NCBI GenBank assembly: GCA_018261755.1
Contig: JAGTRJ010000001.1
Coordinates: forward strand, 1-64,000
Source: Burkholderiaceae bacterium
GTDB taxonomy: Bacteria; Pseudomonadota; Gammaproteobacteria; Burkholderiales; Burkholderiaceae_D
DNA length: 64,000 nucleotides
Reading direction: 5' to 3'
Positions within the stretch are counted from its first letter, which is position 1. Every line of letters begins with the position of its first letter. The notes under the pieces were generated by a model. The model searched no databases. It was given only the letters and a program-made list of their open reading frames with translations, and was not told the DNA's origin. A program made the position numbers and the translations under genes. Shown here piece after piece: positions 25,750 through 34,909 of the stretch.

Positions 25750-26991
25750 TCAGCTGCCCATGCCGAGAAAAACGTTGGTGCTGGCGCTTCGGTTGAGCTG
25801 GATTTTGGCCAGCCCGCCTTCCGAGGTCTCACGGTAGATGGATTTCATGTCGCGGCCGGTCTCCCACATGGTGTTTACCACATTGTCGAAGGACACCAGA
25901 TGCGAGCCGTCCGACATCAGCGCGTAGGTGGCGCAGTCGATCGCGCGCACGGCGGCGATCGCGTTGCGCTCGATGCAGGGAATCTGCACATAGCCGCCGA
26001 TGGGATCGCAGGTCAGACCCAGATGGTGTTCCAAGCCCATCTCGGCAGCATATTCGATCTGCCGGATCGAACCGCCCATGAGCTGGGCCGCCGCCCCCGC
26101 CGCCATCGCGCAGGCCGTGCCGACCTCGCCCTGGCAACCGACCTCGGCACCCGAGATCGAAGCGTTGTGCTTGACCAGATTGCCGATCAGGCCGGCCGTG
26201 GCCAGCGCCCGGGCGATGCGCGCCTCGCTGAAAGATGAGCGTTGCTGCAGAAAATGCAGCACCGAGGGCAGCACGCCGCAGGCACCGCAGGTCGGGGCCG
26301 TCACCACCTGGCTCCCGGCCGCGTTTTCTTCGGACACCGCCAGCGCGTAGGCGAACAGGTGCCCCGTATCACCGACATGGCCAGCCATGCTGTGCGCTCG
26401 CGCGAGGTAGTTGCTGGCCTTGCGCTGGACTTTGAGCGCGCCCGGCAGGCGCCCTTCAGCACTCAGCCCGGCGGCAATCGCCGCCTGCATGGCCTGCCAG
26501 ACCGCTACCAGCCAGGGCCAGATCGTTTCCCCTTCCTGCTGACCGACCAACTCCCAGATCTGCAGCCCTTCGCGCTCGCACCAGTCCAGCACCTCCACCA
26601 TGTTCGTGCAGGCATAGACCGCAGGACCGCCATCGGGTACTCCCGCCTCGTCCAGCAAGGCGCCACCGCCCACCGAATAAAAGACCCGGTCCGCCAGCAC
26701 CCGGCCGGCCTCATCCAGCGCCTCGAAACGCATGCCGTTCGGGTGACGCGGCAGCAACTCCGTCGCCCGCCACAGGATTTCCACCGGCAGTGGCGCGAAG
26801 GGCCCTTGCACCGCCACATCCGTCATGTGACCATGCCCCGTGGCAGCGAGGCTGCCGTACAGCGTGATGCGGATGCGCTGGCAGCCCCCGGGCAAAGCCT
26901 GTGCGAAGGCCTGCGCTGCAAAGCGCGGCCCCATCGTGTGACTGCTCGAAGGCCCCAGGCCAATGCGGTACAACTCCTTCAGGGATTTCAT
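25750..26991 (-). CDS. sdaA: L-serine ammonia-lyase (iron-sulfur type)
   Basis: The 413-residue single-chain enzyme deaminates L-serine to pyruvate and ammonia with an oxygen-sensitive 4Fe-4S cluster. Cluster cysteines lie in APTCGACGVLPS, GAEVGCQGEVG and LTCDPIGG. The N-terminal beta domain starts YRIGLGPSSSHTMGP. AAGGAAG precedes the ATG. The gene is more GC-rich than its surroundings and is flanked by broken sequence on both sides. With the decayed SDR fragment upstream, this points to acquisition by insertion. Confidence 0.93.
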   Translation of the reverse strand: MKSLKELYRIGLGPSSSHTMGPRFAAQAFAQALPGGCQRIRITLYGSLAATGHGHMTDVAVQGPFAPLPVEILWRATELLPRHPNGMRFEALDEAGRVLADRVFYSVGGGALLDEAGVPDGGPAVYACTNMVEVLDWCEREGLQIWELVGQQEGETIWPWLVAVWQAMQAAIAAGLSAEGRLPGALKVQRKASNYLARAHSMAGHVGDTGHLFAYALAVSEENAAGSQVVTAPTCGACGVLPSVLHFLQQRSSFSEARIARALATAGLIGNLVKHNASISGAEVGCQGEVGTACAMAAGAAAQLMGGSIRQIEYAAEMGLEHHLGLTCDPIGGYVQIPCIERNAIAAVRAIDCATYALMSDGSHLVSFDNVVNTMWETGRDMKSIYRETSEGGLAKIQLNRSASTNVFLGMGS

Positions 26992-27123
26992 CGCGTCTTC
27001 CTTGTTCTACGGGAGGCCCCACTCCGGACACTGCCAGAATGAGCGCCCAGCCATCATACACGAAAGCCCATGGATGCCATGCTTGCCGCCATTGCCACCG
27101 CTGGCCTTCATGGCAGGGATGCA

Positions 27124-27234
27124 TCACCGCTTGCGCAGCACCCAATGCGCCATCTTGCGCAGCACGATGCGAGGCCGCGTCGCATCGCCGCCAGCCGCGC
27201 TTGCGCCACCGGCTGGGCATCATGAAGAAATATG
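27124..27234 (-). pseudogene. Decayed duplicate of the 3' end of the SDR gene
   Basis: On the minus strand this 111-bp piece resembles the end of the intact SDR gene at 27754-28548. MMPSR and LAAMRRG in one frame are followed, after a deletion of about 50-60 bp and a frame change, by RIVLRKMAHWVLRKR and a stop. The intact gene reads MMPSRPVVQIGLAAMRHG and RIVLRKMAHWVLRKE. The copies are similar but not identical, so the duplication is old or came from a related strain. Confidence 0.75.
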
Positions 27235-27359
27235 GTGGTCTGCCCCCAATTTCTTTGCCAATTTCTTCGGGTTTCCGATGTTGATAAAATTTTATTGCCC
27301 GGTTATTGACGGTGTTATTATTCAAGTCTGTTGAATAAAACAAGTTTGATCCTTCCACC

Positions 27360-27602
27360 ATGACTGACCTCATTGAGAGTTCCACCGCTCTTTTACTGGT
27401 TGCAATAGTCTGCGTTTCCTATGGCATAAAACTTATCCTGTTTGGCGGCTTTGTTAATAGCGGGGTTTTTATCCAAATCTTTGGCATCCAGTTTGGTATC
27501 GGTGAGAGGGAGCCAATGAGTACTGGTCAGCGTTGGTTTCAAGGCTTACTCACCATCGGGATGGGCCTCATACTCTTTCACTTTTATCGTACCTCTACTT
27601 GA
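27360..27602 (+). CDS. Small two-helix membrane protein, unknown
   Basis: The 80-residue product has two hydrophobic segments (TALLLVAIVCVSYGIKLIL and FQGLLTIGMGLILFHFY) separated by a short hydrophilic loop. Its base composition is much more AT-rich than that of the neighbouring serine dehydratase. The ribosome site is weak. I do not recognise the family. It lies between the decayed and intact SDR copies and may be part of the inserted segment. Confidence 0.5.
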   Translation: MTDLIESSTALLLVAIVCVSYGIKLILFGGFVNSGVFIQIFGIQFGIGEREPMSTGQRWFQGLLTIGMGLILFHFYRTST

Positions 27603-27753
27603 CCCCGTGCTCACTGGCCGGCCAGTAATCTAGCATTACGGTCCAAGCGCGGCTTTGCCGCTGGAACGCCGTGCTGGCGATGCCGGCCCGCTGCCCCTCA
27701 CCTTCACGTTAAAAGAGTTCACTTTGGGTAGAAAGCAGACACCCAAGAACCTT

Positions 27754-28548
27754 TTATTCCTTCCGCAACACCCAATGCGCCATCTTGCGCAGCACGATGC
27801 GCGGCAGCAGGCGGGTGCTCCAGGTCATCAGTGTGTTTTTCCATCCCGGCACGACCGATGCGCGGCCGTGCCGCATCGCGGCCAGCCCGATTTGCACCAC
27901 CGGCCGGCTGGGCATCATGAAAGCGCGTTTCATCGGCGAGGATTGCTGGCCGGAAACGTCGAAAAACTCGGTCGCGGTCGCGCCCGGCGAGAGCACGGTC
28001 ACGGTCACGCCGTGCGGCCGCAGTTCTTCGTGCAGTGCCTCGCCCAGACTCAGCACATACGCCTTGCTGGCGGCGTAGGCGGCGTAGTTTGGTGATGCCT
28101 GAAACGCGACCACCGACGCCACCAGCAGAATCTGGCCACGCCGGCGCGCCACCATGCCGGTGGCGAACAGGTGCGTGAGTTCGGTTAGCGCGGCGATGTT
28201 CAGTTGCAACATCGCTTGCACCCGCGCCAGTGACTGTTCGATGAACTCGCCGAAAATGCCGAAACCGGCGTTGTTGATAAGGACGTCGATGACGATGCTG
28301 GCCTGATCCAGTTGCTGTTTCAGTTCCGCCGCAGCGCCCGGCAGTGATAGATCAAGCGCAATCACTTTCGTTTGCACCGGGTAGCGCGCTTCGATTTCGG
28401 TCGCCAGTTCGTGCAGTCGCTCGGCGCGGCGCGCGGTCAGCACCAGGTTGTGTCCTCCGGCCGCCAGTTCGTGCGCAAAATCGACCCCGAGGCCGCTGGA
28501 TGCGCCAGTCACCAGCGCCCAGGAATGGGCAGCTTTCACGTTCGTCAT
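27754..28548 (-). CDS. Short-chain dehydrogenase/reductase (SDR)
   Basis: The 264-residue NAD(P)-dependent oxidoreductase has the cofactor motif TGASSGLG, NNAG at the fourth strand and the catalytic YAAYAASK segment. The substrate is unknown. The sequence resembles the classical SDR family related to DltE/YqjQ-type ketoacyl reductases. GGAGAAAGGA lies immediately before ATG 28546-28548, so the longer upstream reading is rejected. A repeat copy lies just upstream. Confidence 0.9.
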   Translation of the reverse strand: MTNVKAAHSWALVTGASSGLGVDFAHELAAGGHNLVLTARRAERLHELATEIEARYPVQTKVIALDLSLPGAAAELKQQLDQASIVIDVLINNAGFGIFGEFIEQSLARVQAMLQLNIAALTELTHLFATGMVARRRGQILLVASVVAFQASPNYAAYAASKAYVLSLGEALHEELRPHGVTVTVLSPGATATEFFDVSGQQSSPMKRAFMMPSRPVVQIGLAAMRHGRASVVPGWKNTLMTWSTRLLPRIVLRKMAHWVLRKE

Positions 28549-28611
28549 GTCCTTTCTCCGCTCTTTGCGCTCGATTTCACCGGCGGGCAACCGCAATATT
28601 AACTAAATAGT

Positions 28612-28730
28612 GGGGGTATATAGTCAAAATACCATGCTTGGCCACAGTTTTGCTGGCTGTTTTAAAATACTGCCAGGAGTATATTTTTCAGCCTAATTAA
28701 ACGAAAATGGGGCTTCGGTCAGTTATTTTT
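28612..28730 (+). repeat. Dispersed intergenic repeat, copy D (long form)
   Basis: The core at 28612-28682 reads GGGGGTATATAGTCAAAAT, TTGGCCACAG, TGGCTGTTTTAAAATACT and ATACT-GCCAGG-AGTAT. The tail has GCCTAATTAAACG and GGTCAGTTATTTTT, with GGTCA 35 bp past the core. It lies between the ABC-F and SDR genes, antisense to both. The following 175 bp to the ABC-F stop hold nothing I can support. Confidence 0.92.
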
Positions 28731-28905
28731 GCCTCGCGGGCTTGTTGCCGGGGAGAGTGGCACACGCGGCCACTTCAATCGCCATCATGATAGTCCTTCC
28801 AAGTCCACCCAGACAGCCACCAGCAGCCACCTAGGGCCATCAGCAGCCCTCAACAACTGCCGCTGTGGCCGCCCACTGTAGCCAGCTAGACGCATTGCGG
28901 TCTGG

Positions 28906-30882
28906 TCAGGTTTCCAGCGCCTCCAGTTCGTTTTGCCGATCCAGCCAGTCGTCTTCCAGTTGCGCCAGTTCCTTCGCGCAGCCAGCTTGTTCGGTCAGCA
29001 GCGTTTTGAGTTTGTCGCGGTTGGCGGCATCGTAGATCGTCTGTTCGGCCAATTGCGCGTCGACGGCGGCTTTGGTTTCATTCAGCTGCGCCATTCGCTG
29101 TTCCAGTTTCTTGATCTGGTTTTCGAGCGGCTTTTTCAGCGCCGACAGCCGCTGTCGCTGTTCCGCTTCTTGCCGGCGCTGCTCGCGCCGATCCAGCGCT
29201 GGCGCGCTCGCTTCCTGTCCGGCAACGAGGGCAGGGGCGGCGGCATCGGCATTGGTCTTCTTGGTTTGCAGCAGCCAGTCGCGGTAATCGTCCAGATCGC
29301 CGTCGAATTCGCGCAGCCTGCCGTCGGCCACGATCACGAACTGGTCGGTGGTGGCGCGCAGCAGGTGGCGGTCGTGCGAGACCACGATCAGCGTGCCGTC
29401 GAACTGCGCCAGCGCGTCGGTCAGCGCTTCCCTGGTTTCCAGATCGAGGTGGTTGGTCGGTTCGTCCAGCAGCAGCAGGTTCGGCCGCTGCCAGACGATC
29501 ATCGCCAGCGCCAGGCGCGCTTTTTCGCCGCCGGAAAACGGCGCGATCGGGCTGGTGGCCATCGTGCCGGGGAAATTGAAGCCGCCGAGGAAGTTGCGCA
29601 ATTCCTGCTCGCGCGCGGTCGGCGCGATTTTGGTCAGATGCCACAGCGGCGTTTCGTCGTGCCGCAGCATTTCGACCTGATGCTGGGCGAAGTAGCCGAT
29701 ATTCAGCCCCTTGCCGGTGGTCATCGTGCCTGACAGCGGCGCGATGTCGCCGGCGATGGTTTTGATCAGCGTCGATTTGCCGGCGCCGTTCACGCCCAGC
29801 AGGCCGATACGCTGCCCCGGTTGCAGCGAGAAGTGGATGCCGGCAACGATGGTTTTCCTGCCGGCCTCGCCCTCGACCGGCTCGCCGTGATCGTCCTGCA
29901 AGCGGTAGCCGGCGTTGACGTTATCCATCAGCAACAGCGGGTTGGGCGCATTTTCCGGCTCACGGAATTCGAACGAGAATTCGGCCGCCGCGCGCAAAGG
30001 CGCCAGCGCTTCCATCTTTTCCAGCATTTTCATCCGGCTTTGCGCCTGCCGCGCTTTGGTTGCCTTGGCTTTGAAGCGGTTGATGAACGATTCCAGATGC
30101 GCGCGCTGGCGGGTCTGCTTTTCGATCGCCGCCTGCGCCAGCACCAGTTGCTCGGCCCGCTGGCGTTCGAAGGCCGAATAGTTGCCGCTGTAACGCTTCA
30201 GTTTCTTGTCGTCAATGTGGACGATCACGTTCACCACGCCGTCGAGGAAATCGCGGTCGTGTGAAATCACCAGCAGCGTGCCGGGGTAGCGCTTGAGCCA
30301 GTCTTCAAGCCAGATGATCGCATCCAGATCGAGGTGGTTAGTCGGTTCGTCCAGCAGCAGCAAGTCGGACGGGCACATCAGCGCCTGCGCCAGGTTCAGC
30401 CGCATGCGCCAGCCGCCGGAGAATTGCGATACGGGCTGCATCATCTGCGCCTCAGTGAAGCCCAGCCCCAGCAGCAGTTGTTCGGCGCGCGATTTGGCGG
30501 TATAGGCATCGGCATCCGCCAGCGCGGTGTGCAGTTCGGCGATGCGCAAGCCGTTTTTCGCGCTGTCCGGCAGCGCTTCCAACGCCGCCAGTTCGGTTTC
30601 GAGCGTGCGCAATGTGCTGTCGCCGTCGATCGCATAGTCGAGCGCGGCCCGTTCCAGCGCCGGCGTTTCCTGCGCCACATGCGCCACGCGCCACTGCGCC
30701 GGGAAGTCGACGTCGCCCTGATCGGCGTACAGTTCGCCGCGCAGCATCGCGAACAGGCTGGACTTGCCGGCGCCGTTGGCACCGATCAGGCCGATTTTTT
30801 CGCCCGGATTGAGGGTGACGGTGGCGTCTTCGAACAGCGGTTTGACGCCGCGCATCAGGTTGACTTGCGAAAGGCGGATCAT
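28906..30882 (-). CDS. ABC-F family ATPase, YheS-like
   Basis: The 658-residue soluble protein has two ABC cassettes: Walker A GANGAGKS with signature FSGGWRMRLNLA, and GVNGAGKS with signature FSGGEKARLALA. There are no membrane helices, and a linker plus a charged C-terminal coiled coil are present. The N-terminus (RGVKPLFEDATVTLNPGEK, QETPALERAALDYAIDGD) closely recalls E. coli YheS, a ribosome-associated translation factor. ABC-F proteins act on stalled ribosomes at the E site. It is flanked on both sides by copies of the dispersed repeat. Confidence 0.92.
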   Translation of the reverse strand: MIRLSQVNLMRGVKPLFEDATVTLNPGEKIGLIGANGAGKSSLFAMLRGELYADQGDVDFPAQWRVAHVAQETPALERAALDYAIDGDSTLRTLETELAALEALPDSAKNGLRIAELHTALADADAYTAKSRAEQLLLGLGFTEAQMMQPVSQFSGGWRMRLNLAQALMCPSDLLLLDEPTNHLDLDAIIWLEDWLKRYPGTLLVISHDRDFLDGVVNVIVHIDDKKLKRYSGNYSAFERQRAEQLVLAQAAIEKQTRQRAHLESFINRFKAKATKARQAQSRMKMLEKMEALAPLRAAAEFSFEFREPENAPNPLLLMDNVNAGYRLQDDHGEPVEGEAGRKTIVAGIHFSLQPGQRIGLLGVNGAGKSTLIKTIAGDIAPLSGTMTTGKGLNIGYFAQHQVEMLRHDETPLWHLTKIAPTAREQELRNFLGGFNFPGTMATSPIAPFSGGEKARLALAMIVWQRPNLLLLDEPTNHLDLETREALTDALAQFDGTLIVVSHDRHLLRATTDQFVIVADGRLREFDGDLDDYRDWLLQTKKTNADAAAPALVAGQEASAPALDRREQRRQEAEQRQRLSALKKPLENQIKKLEQRMAQLNETKAAVDAQLAEQTIYDAANRDKLKTLLTEQAGCAKELAQLEDDWLDRQNELEALET

Positions 30883-30893
30883 TACAAATTAAC

Positions 30894-30964
30894 GGGGGTA
30901 TGTTTCAAAAATGATGGCTTGCGCCAGATAGTTTGCGGCAGTTTATAAATACACCGAGGAGTAT
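30894..30964 (+). repeat. Dispersed 71-bp intergenic repeat, copy E
   Basis: It begins GGGGGTATG only 12 bp before the ABC-F start codon and ends ATACA-CCGAGG-AGTAT. The inner blocks CGCCAG and GCGGCAGTTTATAAATACA align with other copies without gaps. It has no long tail. It therefore covers the 5' leader of the ABC-F gene, in antisense orientation. Confidence 0.82.
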
Positions 30965-31053
30965 TCTTGAGTGGCAATTGGGTACAAAAGCGGGTACACA
31001 CAGAGTGCACGACAGCCGGGCATGTGCCGGCTGTCGTGCGGCCACTGTGGCTT

Positions 31054-31980
31054 TTATGCGCCGAACTTGTCGTCGCTGCGCCCTTTGTTGTTTTGCAATT
31101 GCTGCGCGGTCAGCAGGAATACCCGGTCGTCGCCGCCGGAAGTGGAAAGCCAGGTCGGTTCCAGATGCTGGAACGCCGCCATCGCGTGCTCGTATTCGTT
31201 GCCGATTTCGACCACCAGCACGCCGTCCGGCTTGAGCCAGTGCGTCGCCTGCGCAACGATCTTGCGTACCAGATCCATGCCGTCGGCACCGCCAGCGAGC
31301 GCATTTTGCGGCTCTTTCAGGTATTCGTCCGGCAGGCTGGCCATCGATTCGGCATTCACATACGGCGGGTTGGTGACGATCAGGTCGTATTTCTTTGGCA
31401 GCAACTGGGTGTACAGGTCGGATTCGACCAGCGCGATCTGATTCTGCAGGCCATAATCGACGATGTTCTGTTCGGCCACGTCGAGCGCGTCGCCCGAAAT
31501 GTCGACCGCATCGACATGCGCGTTCGGGAAGGCGTCGGCCAGCATGATCGCCAGGCAACCGGAACCGGTGCACAGTTCCAGCACTTCTTCAACAGCATCC
31601 GGGTCCTTGACCCACGGCGCGAAGTGTTCGGGGATCAGTTCATGGATGAACGAGCGCGGCACGATCACGCGCTCATCCACATAAAAACGGTATTCGCCCA
31701 GCCAGGCTTCGTTGGTCAGGTAAGCGGCCGGGATGCGCTCATCGGCGCGCTTGGCGATGATGCCCAGCACGTTTCCGATTTCCTCCGGCAGCAGGCGCGC
31801 ATCGAAGAACGGCTCGAGCGTATCGAGCGGTAGCGACAGCGTATGCAGCACCAGGTAGGCCGCTTCGTCGTAGGCATTGGCATTGCCGTGGCCGAAGGAG
31901 AGGTTGGCGCCGGTGAAGCGCGTGACCGCGTAGCGCACGAGGTCGCGCACGGTGGTGAAAGTGGCGGCGGGGGTCGTCAT
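31054..31980 (-). CDS. prmB: Ribosomal protein L3 N5-glutamine methyltransferase
   Basis: PrmB methylates a glutamine of ribosomal protein L3. The 308-residue enzyme has the SAM-binding motif ELCTGSGCLAI and the glutamine-binding NPPY motif (VTNPPYVNAESM) of the HemK/PrmB group. The IAAYLTNEAWLG-type N-terminal region favours PrmB over PrmC. It starts 12 bp after dapE, and GGAGA precedes its ATG, so the two form an operon. Confidence 0.92.
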   Translation of the reverse strand: MTTPAATFTTVRDLVRYAVTRFTGANLSFGHGNANAYDEAAYLVLHTLSLPLDTLEPFFDARLLPEEIGNVLGIIAKRADERIPAAYLTNEAWLGEYRFYVDERVIVPRSFIHELIPEHFAPWVKDPDAVEEVLELCTGSGCLAIMLADAFPNAHVDAVDISGDALDVAEQNIVDYGLQNQIALVESDLYTQLLPKKYDLIVTNPPYVNAESMASLPDEYLKEPQNALAGGADGMDLVRKIVAQATHWLKPDGVLVVEIGNEYEHAMAAFQHLEPTWLSTSGGDDRVFLLTAQQLQNNKGRSDDKFGA

Positions 31981-31992
31981 GTCAGGTTCTCC

Positions 31993-33144
<1,152 letters not shown>

Positions 33145-33146
33145 TT

Positions 33147-33183
33147 ACGCCCATGAAACGCCAGTACCGCGCTTCATGGGCGT
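33147..33183 (-). terminator. Strong hairpin upstream of dapE
   Basis: ACGCCCATGAA (33147-33157) is perfectly inverted as TTCATGGGCGT (33173-33183), and the loop holds a further CGC/GCG pair. It lies between the secreted-protein gene and dapE. No T-run follows on either strand, so it may be an operator or an mRNA structure rather than a terminator. Confidence 0.5.
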
Positions 33184-33202
33184 CAAATCAACAACAGCTA
33201 TT

Positions 33203-33625
33203 TTACTTGATCGCGACCTTCAGTTTATAGCTGGCGTTGCCGCGTGTGCCGCCGACGACGATCAGGTATTTGCCGGATTTCGGCAGCGGGCCGCTAAATG
33301 ATTTGGCATCGTCTTCCTCGCCCGCTTTGGGCAGCGTCGCGCCCTTGATGTCGGTCATGCCGTCTTCCTTGACGAATTTCGCGCCCGGTTCGTAAATCTG
33401 GAATGCGGCATTGTCTTCCTTCGCGCTGACGGCAACGGTCATCGTCTGGCCCGCCTTGGCGGTGACCGAGTAAATGTCGCGGTCGCCGCGAATGACGCTG
33501 TTGCTTACCGTGGCCGAGCTGGTGCCCGGTGCAAAGCGCAGTTCCTTCTGGTTGTCGCGCGCAAAGCTGCTGCCTGCTACCAGAAACGCCAGTGCAAACA
33601 TGAAGGAAAACTTGATATTTTTCAT
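33203..33625 (-). CDS. Secreted protein with pre-peptidase C-terminal-like beta domain
   Basis: The 140-residue product has a signal peptide (KFSFMFALAFLVAGSSFA). The remaining part resembles PPC-type beta-sandwich domains of exported proteins (DRDIYSVTAKAGQTMTVAVS and SGKYLIVVGGTRGNASYKLK). PPC domains usually accompany secreted proteases, but here the domain stands alone. Its function is unknown. Two other small exported proteins lie directly upstream on the same strand. Confidence 0.7.
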   Translation of the reverse strand: MKNIKFSFMFALAFLVAGSSFARDNQKELRFAPGTSSATVSNSVIRGDRDIYSVTAKAGQTMTVAVSAKEDNAAFQIYEPGAKFVKEDGMTDIKGATLPKAGEEDDAKSFSGPLPKSGKYLIVVGGTRGNASYKLKVAIK

Positions 33626-33642
33626 TTGAAATCCTATGCAGG

Positions 33643-34290
33643 TTATTGATTTTTAATGTATTCAAGCAAGATGTACGGCGCTTTTCCATCGCCCCCAGTA
33701 TTCTTGGCCACGATGGCTTTCATCTTGTACGAAAGTTCCGGTACTTCGCCACTTTCCCGTTGCCATGATTCGGGCGTACCAGTGATGCTGCCGACCCAGC
33801 CGGAGCTGGCCGCATAGACGTTCACGTCAACTGCATAGCGGTTGCCGCCGAGATGGCGTATTTGCGTCGCTTGCGAGAATTGCTGCATTTCACCGGAAGC
33901 AGGCATCAGATAGTAGTAGCCGTTCCGGTACTCGTATTCTCCCGCCGACTGGTGCTGCGCGATCTTGCGACCAAAATACTTTTGCGCCGATTCGGCGACA
34001 TGGCTGGCCTTGATCCGTACTTTCGCGTCGTCAGGAAGTTTTTCGAACAGCCTTTCGCGGTTTTGGTAATTGTGCGCAACCGAAAAGCGGATCATTTCGC
34101 TGTTGTTCAGGTTGCTGCTGGTGAACGGTTGCATGAACACTTCCGAGAAATTGCTCAGGAAGATGTTCAGTTTTTTGATTTCTTCAGGGCTAGCATGGAG
34201 CATTTTCCCTGATGGCTGCGGAAGGGCAGTGCCGGGAACCGCGGCGAACAGCGCGAGCAACAACGATAAGAGCAGCTGGAGTGCTTTCAT
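33643..34290 (-). CDS. Exported protein of unknown function
   Basis: The 215-residue product starts with a signal peptide (MKALQLLLSLLLALFAAVPG). The mature part is mixed alpha/beta and Tyr-rich (EYEYRNGYYYLMPAS). I recognise no family. It is separated by only 17 bp from the next exported-protein gene and by 44 bp from the previous one, so the three may be expressed together. Confidence 0.65.
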   Translation of the reverse strand: MKALQLLLSLLLALFAAVPGTALPQPSGKMLHASPEEIKKLNIFLSNFSEVFMQPFTSSNLNNSEMIRFSVAHNYQNRERLFEKLPDDAKVRIKASHVAESAQKYFGRKIAQHQSAGEYEYRNGYYYLMPASGEMQQFSQATQIRHLGGNRYAVDVNVYAASSGWVGSITGTPESWQRESGEVPELSYKMKAIVAKNTGGDGKAPYILLEYIKNQ

Positions 34291-34334
34291 GTCAGTCAAT
34301 GGCTATCGTCATCGAATCCCGGCCTGGACGGGCA

Positions 34335-34682
34335 TCAGCAAGCCAGCTTCTTGTTGACGCGCTGATTGATCCAGTTCATGTTGATGGTATCAAAATGCGA
34401 AATGATTTTTTTAGGGCCGTAAGCGCCGACCGTGCCATTATGATTTGGCCAGGCAATGACCGCGCGACCAGAGAGTCCGGCGCTGTTGGCGCATCGAGTC
34501 AATCCCCTGACGAGTGCTTCCTTGTCGGAGTTGGGCACAGTTCGCATTTTTCCGGAAACCGGGAAAATGATCACGTCCTGGCCTTGAATGCGAGTGTGAG
34601 CAACCGTATAGTGGTTAACCGCGGATGCAACCAGCGGAATGGCGCACAGCAGGCCGAGCAGCAGTTTAGTCAGTTTTTTCAT
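34335..34682 (-). CDS. Small exported protein of unknown function
   Basis: The 115-residue product has a signal peptide (KLTKLLLGLLCAIPLVASA). The mature domain of about 90 residues has Cys in ALVRGLTRCANSAGL and at the C-terminus (KKLAC), perhaps forming a disulfide. ATG 34680-34682 is preferred because it places the signal peptide at the start. No family is recognised. Confidence 0.62.
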   Translation of the reverse strand: MKKLTKLLLGLLCAIPLVASAVNHYTVAHTRIQGQDVIIFPVSGKMRTVPNSDKEALVRGLTRCANSAGLSGRAVIAWPNHNGTVGAYGPKKIISHFDTINMNWINQRVNKKLAC

Positions 34683-34744
34683 GTCGAAACTCAAAAGGTT
34701 GGGGTTGTTTGGGGAACTCGCTGACAGTTTCAGGAACAAGCACG

Positions 34745-34766
34745 CATTGTGCAGATACGCACAATG
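34745..34766 (-). promoter_or_regulatory. Inverted repeat before the exported-protein genes
   Basis: CATTGTGC (34745-34752) is perfectly inverted as GCACAATG (34759-34766) with a 6-bp spacer. It lies about 60 bp upstream of the first gene of the exported-protein group, where an operator would be expected. Confidence 0.5.
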
Positions 34767-34909
34767 TGACCCATGCCAGCATGACTGATTGATACAGCAT
34801 CCGTCATGCGTATCTTACCTTGCCACGTTCGCAATTTCGCATTTGGTAAAATTTTGTTGCGAAAAAAGCTGGAAATGAGATGAAAACATCACACCCAGAA
34901 CATGGGGTG

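Noticed and set aside
26242-27042. 266-codon plus-strand open frame
   Set aside because: It is a shadow of sdaA caused by high GC content.
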